Shown here: positions 10,117 to 18,249 of the stretch, piece by piece
Layout of the letters: each line of letters opens with the position of its first letter
Numbering within the stretch: position 1 is the first letter of the stretch
Assembly: GCA_003150485.1 (NCBI GenBank)
Contig: QALX01000007.1
Coordinates: forward strand, 62,001-126,000
Reading direction: 5' to 3'
Origin: Clostridiales bacterium
Lineage (GTDB): Bacteria; Bacillota; Clostridia; Oscillospirales; Oscillospiraceae
DNA length: 64,000 bases
Position numbers and translations under genes: made by a program
Notes under the pieces: model-generated
The model's input: only the letters and a program-made list of their open reading frames with translations
Databases searched by the model: none
Told to the model about the DNA's origin: nothing

Positions 10117-10184
10117 GGTACCGGCAAAAAACCGCTTGACAAATCCAGCAGGTACCGTTACAATATAATCAAACGGTACCGTTA
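10117..10184 (+). promoter_or_regulatory. MarR promoter with three GGTACCG operator-like repeats
   Basis: Promoter TTGACA (10136-10141), 17 bases, TACAAT (10159-10164). GGTACCG occurs at 10117, 10151 and 10175. The latter two are identical over ten bases (GGTACCGTTA) and 24 bases apart. The copy at 10172-10183 is a perfect 12-base palindrome, AACGGTACCGTT. The second copy overlaps the -10 box, a placement expected of an autorepressor site. Confidence 0.7.
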
Positions 10185-10219
10185 GAAAACAGTCGCCTGA
10201 ACCATTGGGAGGAATCCAT

Positions 10220-10810
10220 ATGAGCAATCAGACAAGGGAACTATGGGAAAAACTGTCCCAGCTCCAATTCCTGCTCCACAAACGGCAGTTTTGCCGCCAG
10301 ACCGACCCCACCGCAGACGTCACCCGGGGCCAGGGCCGCATCTTGGCCTTCCTGAAACTGCGGGACGGCATCCGCACCCGGGATCTGGCCTACCTGCTGG
10401 ACATCCGCATCTCCTCTTTGAATGAGCTGCTGGCCAAGCTGGAGAAAAACGGCTATATCACCCGGGAGCCGTCTCAGGAAGACCGACGGGTGATGCTGGT
10501 CCACCTGACCGAAAAGGGCCGGACGGAGGAACAGCCGGAATCCGCCTCGGATACCCTGTTTTCCTGCCTCTCCCCGGAGGATCAGTCGTCCTTCGGCAGT
10601 TATCTGGACCGAATCATTGCCGCCCTGGAGGCAGAGCTGGGCGCGGCCAGCCCAACCTACCGCGAGAATTGCCGACGGCGGAACGAAGCCTTTGAGCGCT
10701 GCTTCAACGGCCAGAGCCCCATGGGTGGCGGCCGTGGGCAGCACGGCAGATGTTTCCGGGACGGAGCCGGCCGGGGCCGCCACAGACACAACGAAGGGCC
10801 CTGCCGGTAA
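10220..10810 (+). CDS. MarR-family transcriptional regulator
   Basis: A 196-residue winged-helix regulator. The DNA-binding domain spans about residues 35-105, with the recognition region TRDLAYLLDIRISSLNELLAKLEKNGYITREPSQEDRR (Asp-Arg wing) typical of MarR. The C-terminal 45 residues are unusual for the family: rich in Gly, Arg and His (GGGRGQHGRC, GAGRGRHRHN), which could bind metal or nucleic acid. ATG follows GGGAGGAATCC. The palindromic GGTACCG repeats across its own promoter suggest autorepression. The neighbouring regulated gene is not obvious; the small membrane peptide downstream is a candidate. Confidence 0.85.
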   Translation: MSNQTRELWEKLSQLQFLLHKRQFCRQTDPTADVTRGQGRILAFLKLRDGIRTRDLAYLLDIRISSLNELLAKLEKNGYITREPSQEDRRVMLVHLTEKGRTEEQPESASDTLFSCLSPEDQSSFGSYLDRIIAALEAELGAASPTYRENCRRRNEAFERCFNGQSPMGGGRGQHGRCFRDGAGRGRHRHNEGPCR

Positions 10811-10817
10811 AGCGCCG

Positions 10818-10964
10818 ATGTGCCACATGTCCGGTGTAACCGCCTGTCTCTCCCTGCTGCTGGGGGTGGGCGCTATGGCCCTTGTGATGGGAGTCCTGTC
10901 CGCCCTCTCCGCCGCCCTCCGTTGGTTCCGCCGAACCGTCAACCTGCTGCGGACTGCCCGATAA
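10818..10964 (+). CDS. Possible small membrane protein
   Basis: A 48-codon frame starting seven bases after the marR stop. It encodes one hydrophobic helix (LSLLLGVGAMALVMGVLSAL) and a basic tail (RWFRRTVNLLRTAR). There is no convincing ribosome site, so expression would rely on coupling to marR. Size, topology and position make it plausible but unproven. Confidence 0.3.
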   Translation: MCHMSGVTACLSLLLGVGAMALVMGVLSALSAALRWFRRTVNLLRTAR

Positions 10965-10996
10965 CCGACCTTTTTGTCTCCTTTCCCCTGCCCTGC

Positions 10997-11025
10997 TTGA
11001 TTTCATTCGAAGGATATGCTATACT
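10997..11025 (+). promoter_or_regulatory. Promoter of the FMN riboswitch transcript
   Basis: TTGATT (10997-11002), 17 bases, TATACT (11020-11025). Confidence 0.65.
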
Positions 11026-11049
11026 TTATTTACAGCTGAATACCGAGAT

Positions 11050-11165
11050 GTCTTCAGGGCAGGGTGCAATTCCCGATTGGCGGTGACAGTCCGCGAGCGC
11101 GACCGCGCAGGATCCCGGTGGAATTCCGGAACCAACAGTTATAGTCTGGATGGAAGAAGACGTGT
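11050..11165 (+). ncRNA. FMN riboswitch (RFN element)
   Basis: Shows the conserved RFN segments in order: TCTTCAGGGCAGGGTG, AATTCCCGATTGGCGGTGA, CAGTCCGCGAGCG, GATCCCGGTGGAATTCCGG, CCAACAGTTATAGTCTGGAT and the closing GAAGA. It binds FMN and is expected to favour the downstream terminator when flavin is plentiful, lowering expression of the riboflavin transporter. Confidence 0.97.
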
Positions 11166-11222
11166 TAATGTTGTGTAAAAGGTGTCTTTGTCATGGCCTT
11201 TTTCTCACGCCCCAAAGCAATT

Positions 11223-11263
11223 AACACCTGAAAGACAAATCCGTTTTTCAGGTGTTATTTTTT
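11223..11263 (+). terminator. Riboswitch-controlled terminator
   Basis: AACACCTGAAA (11223-11233) pairs with TTTCAGGTGTT (11246-11256), followed by ATTTTTT. It lies between the aptamer and the ribU ribosome site, the usual position of an expression-platform terminator. Confidence 0.9.
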
Positions 11264-11281
11264 CCAAAGGAGCGAATTGCA

Positions 11282-11959
11282 ATGAGTACCAAAACCACAA
11301 ATACAAAGAAATTGGTCATGCTGGCCATGCTGGCCGCCATCGCCTATGCCTTCACCTTTGTCTCTCACTTCCTCATCCCCCCCATCCAGGGCTTCCTGAG
11401 CTACGATCCCAAGGACATCGTCATCGCCGTGGGCGGCTTCATCTTCGGGCCCCTGTCCTCCTTCCTGATCGCCGCCGTGGTTGCCCTCATCGAGATGGTC
11501 ACCATCAGCGCCACCGGCCCCATCGGCTGCATTATGAACATCCTGTCCTCCTGCTGCTTCGCCTGCACCGCCTCCTTCATCTACAAGAAGCGTCACACCC
11601 TCAAGGGCGCTACCGCCGGTCTGGTGGTGGGCGCTCTGGCCACCACCGCGTTCATGCTGCTGTGGAACTACCTGATCACCCCCATCTACATGGGAATGCC
11701 CAGAGCCGCCGTGGCCGACCTGTTGGTGCCAGTATTCCTGCCCTTCAACCTGAGCAAGTACGCCCTGAACGCCGCCATCACCATGCTCATCTACAAGCCG
11801 GTGGTCACTGCCCTGCGCAAGGCCCATCTGATCGCCCCCTCCTCCAGTACCGCCGCCGCCCCCGCCGGCAAGAGCCGCCACATCGGCACCGTGCTGGTCT
11901 CCCTGCTCATCCTGGTCACCTGCGTTCTAGTGTTCCTGGCTATGGAGGGCGTATTTTAA
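11282..11959 (+). CDS. ribU: Riboflavin ECF transporter S component
   Basis: A 225-residue membrane protein with about six helices. It binds riboflavin and works with a shared ECF energizing module (two ATPases and a T component) encoded elsewhere. The assignment rests on the FMN riboswitch directly upstream and on RibU-like features: AMLAAIAYAFTFVSH in helix 1, the Asp-containing YDPKDIVIAVGGFIFGPLSS block, and ATGPIGCIMNILSSC. AAAGGAG precedes ATG by about seven bases. A terminator closes this single-gene transcript. Confidence 0.92.
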   Translation: MSTKTTNTKKLVMLAMLAAIAYAFTFVSHFLIPPIQGFLSYDPKDIVIAVGGFIFGPLSSFLIAAVVALIEMVTISATGPIGCIMNILSSCCFACTASFIYKKRHTLKGATAGLVVGALATTAFMLLWNYLITPIYMGMPRAAVADLLVPVFLPFNLSKYALNAAITMLIYKPVVTALRKAHLIAPSSSTAAAPAGKSRHIGTVLVSLLILVTCVLVFLAMEGVF

Positions 11960-11969
11960 CACAACCTCA

Positions 11970-12010
11970 AACAGCGAGCCGGTCTGTCAGCAGACCGGTT
12001 CGCTGTTTCT
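11970..12010 (+). terminator. Rho-independent terminator after ribU
   Basis: AAACAGCGAGCCGGTCTG pairs with CAGACCGGTTCGCTGTTT around loop TCAG. Confidence 0.9.
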
Positions 12011-12083
12011 CCCCGTCCCCACGTTCACAGAAGCCCGGTCCCGTTCTTCAAACCAACGTCTCAATTCAAAAGGAGGAGTTGCT

Positions 12084-12512
12084 ATGTTCACATTCTGTTG
12101 CATTGCTGTCCTGGTTGTCGGTTTCTCGCTGGTTCTCGCCATGCTGATCAACATGGGCAAAATCCGCGCCATGCAGCACGCCGGCGTCACCGTAGCCGGT
12201 ACCATCGTCCGCTTCGCCCCCCGCCGCGTTCTGGGCATCCAACTGGGCCGCCACCCTTCTATGACCGTCACGGTAAGATATACAGTGGAGGGCAGGGCCT
12301 ATTCTACCTCCCTGCCCATCACTTTGGCCGACGGTACTGCCCTGATCCCCGGGGAGACTATAGACCTGCTCTACAATCCCTCAAAGCCGGATATGGTCAT
12401 CCCCGTCTTTCCGGACCGGCGGCTGCTGTATATCAAGTACGTCCACCTGGCACTGGGGATCGCCTTTGTGATCACAGGCATCGCCCTGATCGCCATATTC
12501 CGGCCCTTCTGA
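12084..12512 (+). CDS. DUF3592-like two-helix membrane protein
   Basis: A 142-residue protein with a helix at residues 5-24, an extracytoplasmic or periplasm-facing beta-rich middle (VTVRYTVEGRAYSTSLPI, PGETIDLLYNPSKPDMVI), and a second helix at about 118-138. The YTVEG...GETIDLLYNPSKP pattern is characteristic of DUF3592 proteins, whose function is unknown. A strong AAAAGGAGGA site precedes ATG. No operon partner is obvious. Confidence 0.75.
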   Translation: MFTFCCIAVLVVGFSLVLAMLINMGKIRAMQHAGVTVAGTIVRFAPRRVLGIQLGRHPSMTVTVRYTVEGRAYSTSLPITLADGTALIPGETIDLLYNPSKPDMVIPVFPDRRLLYIKYVHLALGIAFVITGIALIAIFRPF

Positions 12513-12601
12513 GGCTGCGGCAACGTTGTGCCCCTGTGCCTGGCCACCCCCTCATGACTAAAATACCCTTTTGCGGGAACCATATCAATGAGGTGAAGCA
12601 G

Positions 12602-12760
12602 ATGTCCTATGTCAATCCGACGCTTCGTTCCCGCTTTGAATCCCTGCCCATTGAGCTGAAGAACGAAATTCTCTCCCGCAACGTCCACATTGAAACACTT
12701 CGTGATCTAATTGCCGTCCTGGAGGACATCGTGCGGGAGGGGGAGGCAGACAGCCCCTAA
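12602..12760 (+). CDS. Small conserved-looking helical protein
   Basis: A 52-residue protein, MSYVNPTLRSRFESLPIELK and onward, predicted to be helical with an acidic C-terminal half (IAVLEDIVREGEAD). GAGGTG at 12590-12595 is well spaced from ATG 12602, and a strong terminator follows 20 bases after the stop. Codon use looks like that of the neighbours. I do not recognise a family; it could be a small sporulation or regulatory protein. Confidence 0.6.
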   Translation: MSYVNPTLRSRFESLPIELKNEILSRNVHIETLRDLIAVLEDIVREGEADSP

Positions 12761-12781
12761 CCGGCGGGCCTTCCGCACCAC

Positions 12782-12826
12782 AAAAAGCAGCTGGAACCCC
12801 CCCCCCGGATTTCCAGCTGCTTTTTG
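12782..12826 (+). terminator. Rho-independent terminator
   Basis: AAAAAGCAGCTGGAA pairs with TTCCAGCTGCTTTTT across a C-rich loop. Confidence 0.9.
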
Positions 12827-12922
12827 ATTTAGCCGGGAAACTGATCCAATTCAATTTATTCTCCGAATGAAACGATAGCATCTCTCTGTAACAGAAACGC
12901 GGACCCGCACCATCCAGCACCC

Positions 12923-13013
12923 TTACATGCTTCCGCCGTCCAGCAGCTGCTGGGCTACACCGGTGCTGAAGTGGAAGCGAATGTCCTTGCCTAGGTGTGG
13001 TGTCGGGTATGGG
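12923..13013 (-). pseudogene. Possible decayed gene end on the minus strand
   Basis: On the minus strand a stretch ending in TAA reads LGKDIRFHFSTGVAQQLLDG followed by GSM and stop. It looks like a real protein C-terminus, but upstream sequence in the same frame does not look coding and no start or ribosome site is found. The 12827-13252 stretch holds no intact gene otherwise. Confidence 0.25.
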
Positions 13014-13113
13014 CCAGCTCCACAAAGCAACGTAAATGGAACAAATTCACAGTACTTTCTCCTCTCATTTCCTGTGCATATTTCAGAAACGACTACCTTG
13101 CTGGTCCTCATCA

Positions 13114-13197
13114 GGCACACCGGTAGCACACTCCAAGGCCCCCGGCAACGCCGTTCTGGCCACCGGAGACGCCCTGAACGCCGCGCTGGCCATCTGA
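13114..13197 (+). pseudogene. Possible decayed gene end on the plus strand
   Basis: Reads GTPVAHSKAPGNAVLATGDA then LNAALAI and stop. Composition is like protein-coding DNA of this genome, but there is no upstream continuation and no start. I do not recognise the parent gene. Confidence 0.25.
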
Positions 13198-13252
13198 ACC
13201 CCCTACCCCCAACCGAACGAACCTCCAAAAGCAACTTTCCCTTTTAAAACAG

Positions 13253-13288
13253 GAAACCGCTGCGGCACTGTGCCGCAGCGGTTTTTTC
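13253..13288 (+). terminator. Rho-independent terminator (orphan)
   Basis: GAAACCGCTGCGGCA / TGCCGCAGCGGTTTTTTC, a near-perfect stem with a T run. There is no intact gene just upstream, consistent with a lost gene. Confidence 0.85.
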
Positions 13289-13297
13289 GTTGCTGGA

Positions 13298-13341
13298 CAA
13301 AAAGGGAGAACGCTGACTTCTGAACAAAATCAGCGTTCTCC
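13298..13341 (-). terminator. Terminator of tRNA-Leu
   Basis: GAGAACGCTGA (13306-13316) / TCAGCGTTCTC (13330-13340). Read on the minus strand it is followed by CCCTTTTTG, directly after the tRNA 3' end. Confidence 0.85.
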
Positions 13342-13343
13342 TC

Positions 13344-13430
13344 TGGTACCGGTGGCGGGGGTCGAACCCGCACGCCATCGCTGGCAATGGATTTTGAGTC
13401 CACCTCGTCTACCAATTCCAACACACCGGC
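13344..13430 (-). tRNA. tRNA-Leu (anticodon CAA)
   Basis: An 87-nt class II tRNA. The acceptor is GCCGGTG/CACCGGT with an encoded CCA end (complement of 13344-13346). The anticodon loop CTCAAAA gives CAA, reading UUG. There is a long variable arm and the T-arm GGGTTCGACCCC. The first pair is a G-U wobble. Confidence 0.95.
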
Positions 13431-13462
13431 ATGATATGGGGCACATGCCACACAATGAGATT

Positions 13463-13491
13463 ATTATACAAGATTGAAACGCAAAAGGCAA
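13463..13491 (-). promoter_or_regulatory. Promoter of tRNA-Leu
   Basis: On the minus strand: TTGCCT (13491-13486), 17 bases, TATAAT (13468-13463). Confidence 0.75.
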
Positions 13492-13604
13492 TAGAAAAAA
13501 GATTTTCTCCGCAAGAGAAAATCATATAGGAATTCCCGTCCGTTTGTGTTAAAATGGAACATGTGTAATTATGACTATGCCTATCTGGCGTAGGGGAGGA
13601 ACTT

Positions 13605-14981
13605 ATGCGCAAAACAATACTCCTGCTGTTTGGTCTGCTGCTGGCCGCCTGTGTGACCGGCTGCAGCTTTAAATCCGGCGAGGAACTGTATGCCCTGCCC
13701 CAGGCTTCGGCGGAATATGACAGCCTGCAAACCTGTCTCCAGTCCATTTTGAAAGAGGGGCTGGAGTACTCCGCGCCGCTGACCGGCTCCAACACCCAGT
13801 CCGTCCAGCTGGCGGACCTGGACAACGATGGGCAGGACGAGGCAATCGCCTTTTTCCGGGACAGCTCCGCAGACAGCCAGTCCCTTAAAATTTACATCTT
13901 CCGCAAATCGGACGAAAACACCTACGCCCCCACCCTGATGATCGAGGGCAACGGCACCGCCATCAACTCCGCCGTCTGCTGCCAGCTGGAGGGCGGCAAG
14001 CACTCCATGTCCGAGCTGCTGATCAGCTGGCAGCTGTCTCCCACCGTCTACTCCCTGTCCGCCTACTCCCTGGAAAACGACGCCCTCTCCGAGATGCTCT
14101 CCGGCTCCACCTACAGTAAGTACGCGGTCAAGGACATGGATCAGGACGGTAACGATGAGATCGTCATGATTCAGCTGGACAGCTCGGATCAGAGCAGCAA
14201 CCGGGCGGAATACTACACCGCCGCCGACGGGAAGATGGTGCTGAGAAACACGGTGCCCCTGTCCCAGAAGATGGGGACCGTAGAGAAAATGCACGACAGC
14301 GCCCTGCCCGACAGCGTCCCCGCCCTGTACGTCACCGGCTACGTTCTCAACAAGGACGGAGAGGTCAGCTCCTCCACCGTCATCACCGACATCCTGGCCC
14401 TGCGGAACGGCCGACTGACCGACATCTCCATGGGCGCCGCCGGGGAAAACAGCTCCACCACCGTCCGCGCCAACCTGGTCCCGGATCAGGACATCAACGG
14501 CGACGGTATATTGGAGATCCCCATTCCCTACCTACTGGACAGCTATGACAGCTCCCTGTTTCAGGACAATTTCTACACCCTGCGCTGGCAGCAGTACCGG
14601 CTCAACGGCACCTTCCAGGTGGTTTCTTCCACCTACCACAACACCGCCGACGGCTGGTACCTGACCCTGCCCGACGCCTGGACCGGTCACATCAGCCTGA
14701 TGCGCTTTGATACCAACACCAGTCTCACCGTTGAGCGTAGTATCGTTTTTTACTACAAGGGTTCCGCCAAGGAAAAACCGGAGCCCTTCCTGGCTATTTA
14801 CAAGAACTCCGGCAACGACCGGCAGTCCCGGGCGGAAAAGGACCACCGCTTTCTCCTGCTCTCCGACCCGGACACCCTCTATTCCGCCGAGTTCTTCGAC
14901 TGCGGCTGGGACTGCGGCCTGAACAGCACTACTCTGGCCCAGCAGTTCCACCTGATTCAGGCGGACTGGTCCACCAGTTAA
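13605..14981 (+). CDS. Secreted lipoprotein with Asp-rich VCBS/FG-GAP-like repeats
   Basis: A 458-residue predicted lipoprotein. The signal peptide ends in the lipobox VTGC (Cys at about residue 20). Three Asp/Asn-rich segments, DLDNDGQDEAIAF, DMDQDGNDEIVMI and DINGDGILEIPI, resemble calcium-binding FG-GAP/VCBS loops and suggest a beta-propeller-like fold outside the membrane. GGGGAGGA precedes ATG. Only 42 bases separate it from the response regulator and histidine kinase genes, so it may act in the same signalling unit, for instance as an extracellular accessory sensor. That role is inference; I do not recognise a named family. Confidence 0.75.
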   Translation: MRKTILLLFGLLLAACVTGCSFKSGEELYALPQASAEYDSLQTCLQSILKEGLEYSAPLTGSNTQSVQLADLDNDGQDEAIAFFRDSSADSQSLKIYIFRKSDENTYAPTLMIEGNGTAINSAVCCQLEGGKHSMSELLISWQLSPTVYSLSAYSLENDALSEMLSGSTYSKYAVKDMDQDGNDEIVMIQLDSSDQSSNRAEYYTAADGKMVLRNTVPLSQKMGTVEKMHDSALPDSVPALYVTGYVLNKDGEVSSSTVITDILALRNGRLTDISMGAAGENSSTTVRANLVPDQDINGDGILEIPIPYLLDSYDSSLFQDNFYTLRWQQYRLNGTFQVVSSTYHNTADGWYLTLPDAWTGHISLMRFDTNTSLTVERSIVFYYKGSAKEKPEPFLAIYKNSGNDRQSRAEKDHRFLLLSDPDTLYSAEFFDCGWDCGLNSTTLAQQFHLIQADWSTS

Positions 14982-15023
14982 CCAGTGCGCCAGAGTGCAA
15001 TTCCCATTGTTGGAGGTTTTTTG

Positions 15024-15713
15024 ATGCGTAAAGTATTAGTTCTGGAAGATGAAGACAATATCCGCAGCTTTGTGGTCCTGAACTTGAACCGGGCCGGCTA
15101 CGACACCGTGGAGGCCACCACTGGCGAGGAAGCCCTGGAGCTGCTCAAGCGGCACCCGGAGACCCGAATCGCCCTGCTGGACGTCAATCTGCCCGGCATC
15201 GACGGCTTTGAGGTCTGTCGGCGGATTCGGGCCACCAACGCCAAGATGGGCATCATCATGCTCACCGCCCGGACCCAGGAGATGGACAAGGTCACCGGCC
15301 TGATGACCGGCGCCGACGACTACGTAACCAAGCCCTTCTCCCCCGCCGAGCTCACCGCTCGTGTAGACGCCCTGTACCGGCGCAGCGGCAGCGAGGACAA
15401 GGCGGTGGAGACCGGCGAGATCTCCCAGCCTCCCTTCCTGCTCAACACCCGCAACCGCACTCTGGAGAAAAACGGAAAGCGGATCAAGCTGACCCAGGTG
15501 GAGTACTCGGTGATGAAGCTGTTTATGGACAACCCGGGCAAGGCCCTGTCCCGGGACGAAATCCTGGAGGCCGTCTGGGGCCGGGACTATTACGGCGAGG
15601 TGAAGATCGTAGACGTAAACATCCGCCGTCTCCGCCTGAAGGTGGAGGATGACCCCACCACGCCCACCTACATCACCACTGTCTGGGGCTATGGCTACAA
15701 GTGGGGGTTCTGA
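15024..15713 (+). CDS. OmpR-family response regulator
   Basis: A 229-residue regulator. The receiver domain has the acidic pair LEDED near the N-terminus, phospho-acceptor D53 in LLDVNLPG, and K103 in VTKPFSP. An OmpR/PhoB winged helix covers about residues 135-227 (TQVEYSVMKLFMDNPGKALS, VDVNIRRLRLKVEDDP, YITTVWGYGYKW). ATG 15024 has GGAGG at 15012-15016. The paired kinase begins 44 bases later. Confidence 0.93.
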   Translation: MRKVLVLEDEDNIRSFVVLNLNRAGYDTVEATTGEEALELLKRHPETRIALLDVNLPGIDGFEVCRRIRATNAKMGIIMLTARTQEMDKVTGLMTGADDYVTKPFSPAELTARVDALYRRSGSEDKAVETGEISQPPFLLNTRNRTLEKNGKRIKLTQVEYSVMKLFMDNPGKALSRDEILEAVWGRDYYGEVKIVDVNIRRLRLKVEDDPTTPTYITTVWGYGYKWGF

Positions 15714-15757
15714 CCCCCTGCCGTCCCCGACCCGCTCCAAAGAGGATGTGAACCTGT

Positions 15758-17185
15758 ATGTCTCTTATGCAAAAAGGCATCCGGCGCCGCTGGATGGTCA
15801 ACAGCATCGGCACCGTCTCCTTCGTGCTGCTGGTGGCTATGATCTCCTTCTCGGTCTTTGTGGGCAACTACTACTACAACAGTATTCGCTCCGCCCTCCA
15901 AACCCAGGCCACGGCGGTGGGTGACTTTCTCTCCAGCTACGCCACCTCGGAGAGCACCTATCTGGAGATGGCCAACTATTATATCAATGACTTTGACGAG
16001 CGGGAATCCCTGGAGCTTCAGTTTATCAGCACCTCCGGGCAGATTGTCCTCTCCTCTTACGGTCTCACCTCCGGCGGCAGCCCCGGTACCTCGGACATCA
16101 CCGAGGCCATCAACTCCCAAAATGTATTCTGCTGGTCCGGCCGGGACCCCTCCACCGGCGAGCGCATTATGGCTGTCTCCGCCCCCATTCTCTATGGGAA
16201 CGACGTGAAGGGCGTTGTCCGACTGGTCTCCAGCCTGTCCATTGTGGACCGACAGTTCATGCTGCTCATTCTCATCGCCCTGGGGGTGTGCATCGGGGCG
16301 CTGTCCATGGTGTACATCACCAACCTGTACTTTATCCGCTCCATCGTGGAGCCCATGACCAGCATCACCGAGACCGCCAAGCGCATCGCCGCCGGCAGCT
16401 ACGGCGTTCAGATCGAGCGCAAATTTGATGACGAGATCGGAGAGCTGGCCACCACCATCAACGACATGTCCCAGAAAATCGGTCAGAACGAGAAAATGCA
16501 GACCGAGTTTATCTCCTCAGTCTCCCACGAGCTGCGCACCCCCCTGACCGCCATCAATGGCTGGAGCGAAACCCTCTTGTCCGGCGAGATTCACGACCCG
16601 GAGAGCATTCACAAGGGCCTATCCATCATCGTCAGCGAGGGGCACCGTCTGTCCAAGATGGTGGATGAGCTGCTGGAGTTCTCCCGGATCGAGGACGGCC
16701 GCTTCACTCTCAACGTGGAGCCGGTGGACATCACGGCGGAATTTGAGGACGCCGTATTCACCTACCAGCAGCTGTACCGGGCAAAGAACATCCGCATGGC
16801 CTACACCCCCTGTGAGGAGGAGCTTCCCCTCATCCCCGGGGACCCGGAGCGGCTGCGCCAGGTCTTTTCCAATCTGCTGGACAACGCGGCCAAGCATGGC
16901 GGCGGCAACCAGGTGATCGAAACCTCCGTGGTTCGGGAAGAGGATCAGGTGGCCATCCGCATCCGGGACCACGGTCCCGGCGTGGCGGAAAAGGATCTGC
17001 CCCACGTAAAGGAAAAGTTCTACAAGGGCTCCTCCAAAGCCCGGGGCAACGGCATCGGCCTGGCGGTCTGCGACGAGATCGTGGCCCGGCTGGGCGGCAG
17101 TTTGGACGTGGCCAACGCCGAGGGCGGCGGCTGCCGGATCACTATCCGCCTGCCCCTGTCCAATCCCACTGTGGGCAGCAGCTGA
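15758..17185 (+). CDS. Membrane sensor histidine kinase
   Basis: A 475-residue kinase. Helices at about residues 15-37 and 165-190 flank an extracellular sensor region of about 125 residues. A HAMP linker (about 190-240) follows, then HisKA with phospho-acceptor H257 in SSVSHELRTPLTAING, and a HATPase_c domain with NLLDNAAKHGG (N box), DHGPGVAEKDL (G1) and GNGIGLAVCDEIV (G2). It partners with the upstream regulator and perhaps with the lipoprotein gene. The signal is unknown. Confidence 0.93.
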   Translation: MSLMQKGIRRRWMVNSIGTVSFVLLVAMISFSVFVGNYYYNSIRSALQTQATAVGDFLSSYATSESTYLEMANYYINDFDERESLELQFISTSGQIVLSSYGLTSGGSPGTSDITEAINSQNVFCWSGRDPSTGERIMAVSAPILYGNDVKGVVRLVSSLSIVDRQFMLLILIALGVCIGALSMVYITNLYFIRSIVEPMTSITETAKRIAAGSYGVQIERKFDDEIGELATTINDMSQKIGQNEKMQTEFISSVSHELRTPLTAINGWSETLLSGEIHDPESIHKGLSIIVSEGHRLSKMVDELLEFSRIEDGRFTLNVEPVDITAEFEDAVFTYQQLYRAKNIRMAYTPCEEELPLIPGDPERLRQVFSNLLDNAAKHGGGNQVIETSVVREEDQVAIRIRDHGPGVAEKDLPHVKEKFYKGSSKARGNGIGLAVCDEIVARLGGSLDVANAEGGGCRITIRLPLSNPTVGSS

Positions 17186-17235
17186 GTCTATTCCCTTCTA
17201 ACACTTTACAACGATTGATAAGGAGACCTCGCACT

Positions 17236-18207
17236 ATGGCAAAGCAACCCGATCACCCTTCCCAGCCCACTCCCTTTCGCACCACCATCGGCGGACAAGC
17301 GCTGATTGAGGGGATCCTGATGCGCGGTCCCGAAAAGCAGGCCATCGTCGTCCGCAAGCCGGACGGCGATTTGGTCACCAAAGTGGAGGAGCTCCACCTG
17401 ATCAAAGAACGCCACCCCATCCTGGGCGTCCCCCTGATCCGAGGGACTGTGAATTTCCTGGACTCCATGGTCAAGGGGGTCCAGGCTCTGATGTTCTCCG
17501 CCGAATTCTATCCCGAGGACGAAGAGGAAGCGGCCGCCGAGCCCTCCAAATTCGAGGTCTGGCTGGAGAAAAAACTGGGCAGCGAACAGTTTATGAAGGT
17601 CCTCATCGCCCTGGCCGTGGTGCTGGGCATCGGCTTTTCCGTGTGCCTGTTCATTCTCCTGCCCGCCTTCCTGGGCGGACTGCTTCAAAAGGTGATCTCC
17701 AGCTACCTGGTCTGCAATCTGCTGGAGGGCGTTTTGCGGATTGTCATCTTCCTGCTCTACCTCATCCTCTGCTCCAAGCAGAAGGATATGAAGCGGGTGT
17801 TCGCCTACCACGGCGCAGAGCACAAAACCATCTTCTGCTACGAACGCGGGCTGGAGCTGACGGTGGACCATGTCCGGGATATGCCCCGGCACCACCCCCG
17901 CTGCGGTACCAGCTTTCTGTTCGTGGTGCTGGTGCTGTCCATCCTGCTGTTTTCAGTGGTGCAGGTGGAGAGCGTCCTGCTCCAGATGCTGCTGAAGCTG
18001 CTGCTGCTGCCCGTTCTGGTCAGCATCACCTATGAGATCAACCGCTTCGTGGGCCGCCACGACACCGCCCTGACCCGGATCATCACGGCCCCCGGCCTCT
18101 GGCTTCAGAATTTTACCACCAATGAGCCGGACGATTCGATGATTGAGGTAGGCATCGCCGCTCTTCAGGCAGTGCTCCCAGACCTCAAGGGCCAGGACGC
18201 CTGGTAA
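17236..18207 (+). CDS. DUF1385 membrane protein (YqhQ-like)
   Basis: A 323-residue protein with the DUF1385 hallmarks GGQALIEGILMRGPEKQAIVV at the N-terminus and a central YHGAEHKTIFCYE...RHHPRCGTSFLFVV region followed by several membrane helices. Family members are conserved in Firmicutes, commonly upstream of prmC as here (42 bases between). The biochemical function is unknown. AAGGAGA precedes ATG 17236. Confidence 0.9.
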   Translation: MAKQPDHPSQPTPFRTTIGGQALIEGILMRGPEKQAIVVRKPDGDLVTKVEELHLIKERHPILGVPLIRGTVNFLDSMVKGVQALMFSAEFYPEDEEEAAAEPSKFEVWLEKKLGSEQFMKVLIALAVVLGIGFSVCLFILLPAFLGGLLQKVISSYLVCNLLEGVLRIVIFLLYLILCSKQKDMKRVFAYHGAEHKTIFCYERGLELTVDHVRDMPRHHPRCGTSFLFVVLVLSILLFSVVQVESVLLQMLLKLLLLPVLVSITYEINRFVGRHDTALTRIITAPGLWLQNFTTNEPDDSMIEVGIAALQAVLPDLKGQDAW

Positions 18208-18249
18208 TCCCCCGCGCCACACAACACGCTGAGATGGAGTGACCCCAAC

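Noticed and set aside
12927..13247. 106-codon plus-strand frame
   Set aside because: Pro/Ser/Arg-rich composition without ribosome site; it overlaps candidate remnants in other frames.
13495..13523. Minus-strand terminator GATTTTCTC/GAGAAAATC
   Set aside because: The hairpin with a T run on the minus strand is real-looking, but no minus-strand gene lies upstream of it. It may only insulate the tRNA promoter.
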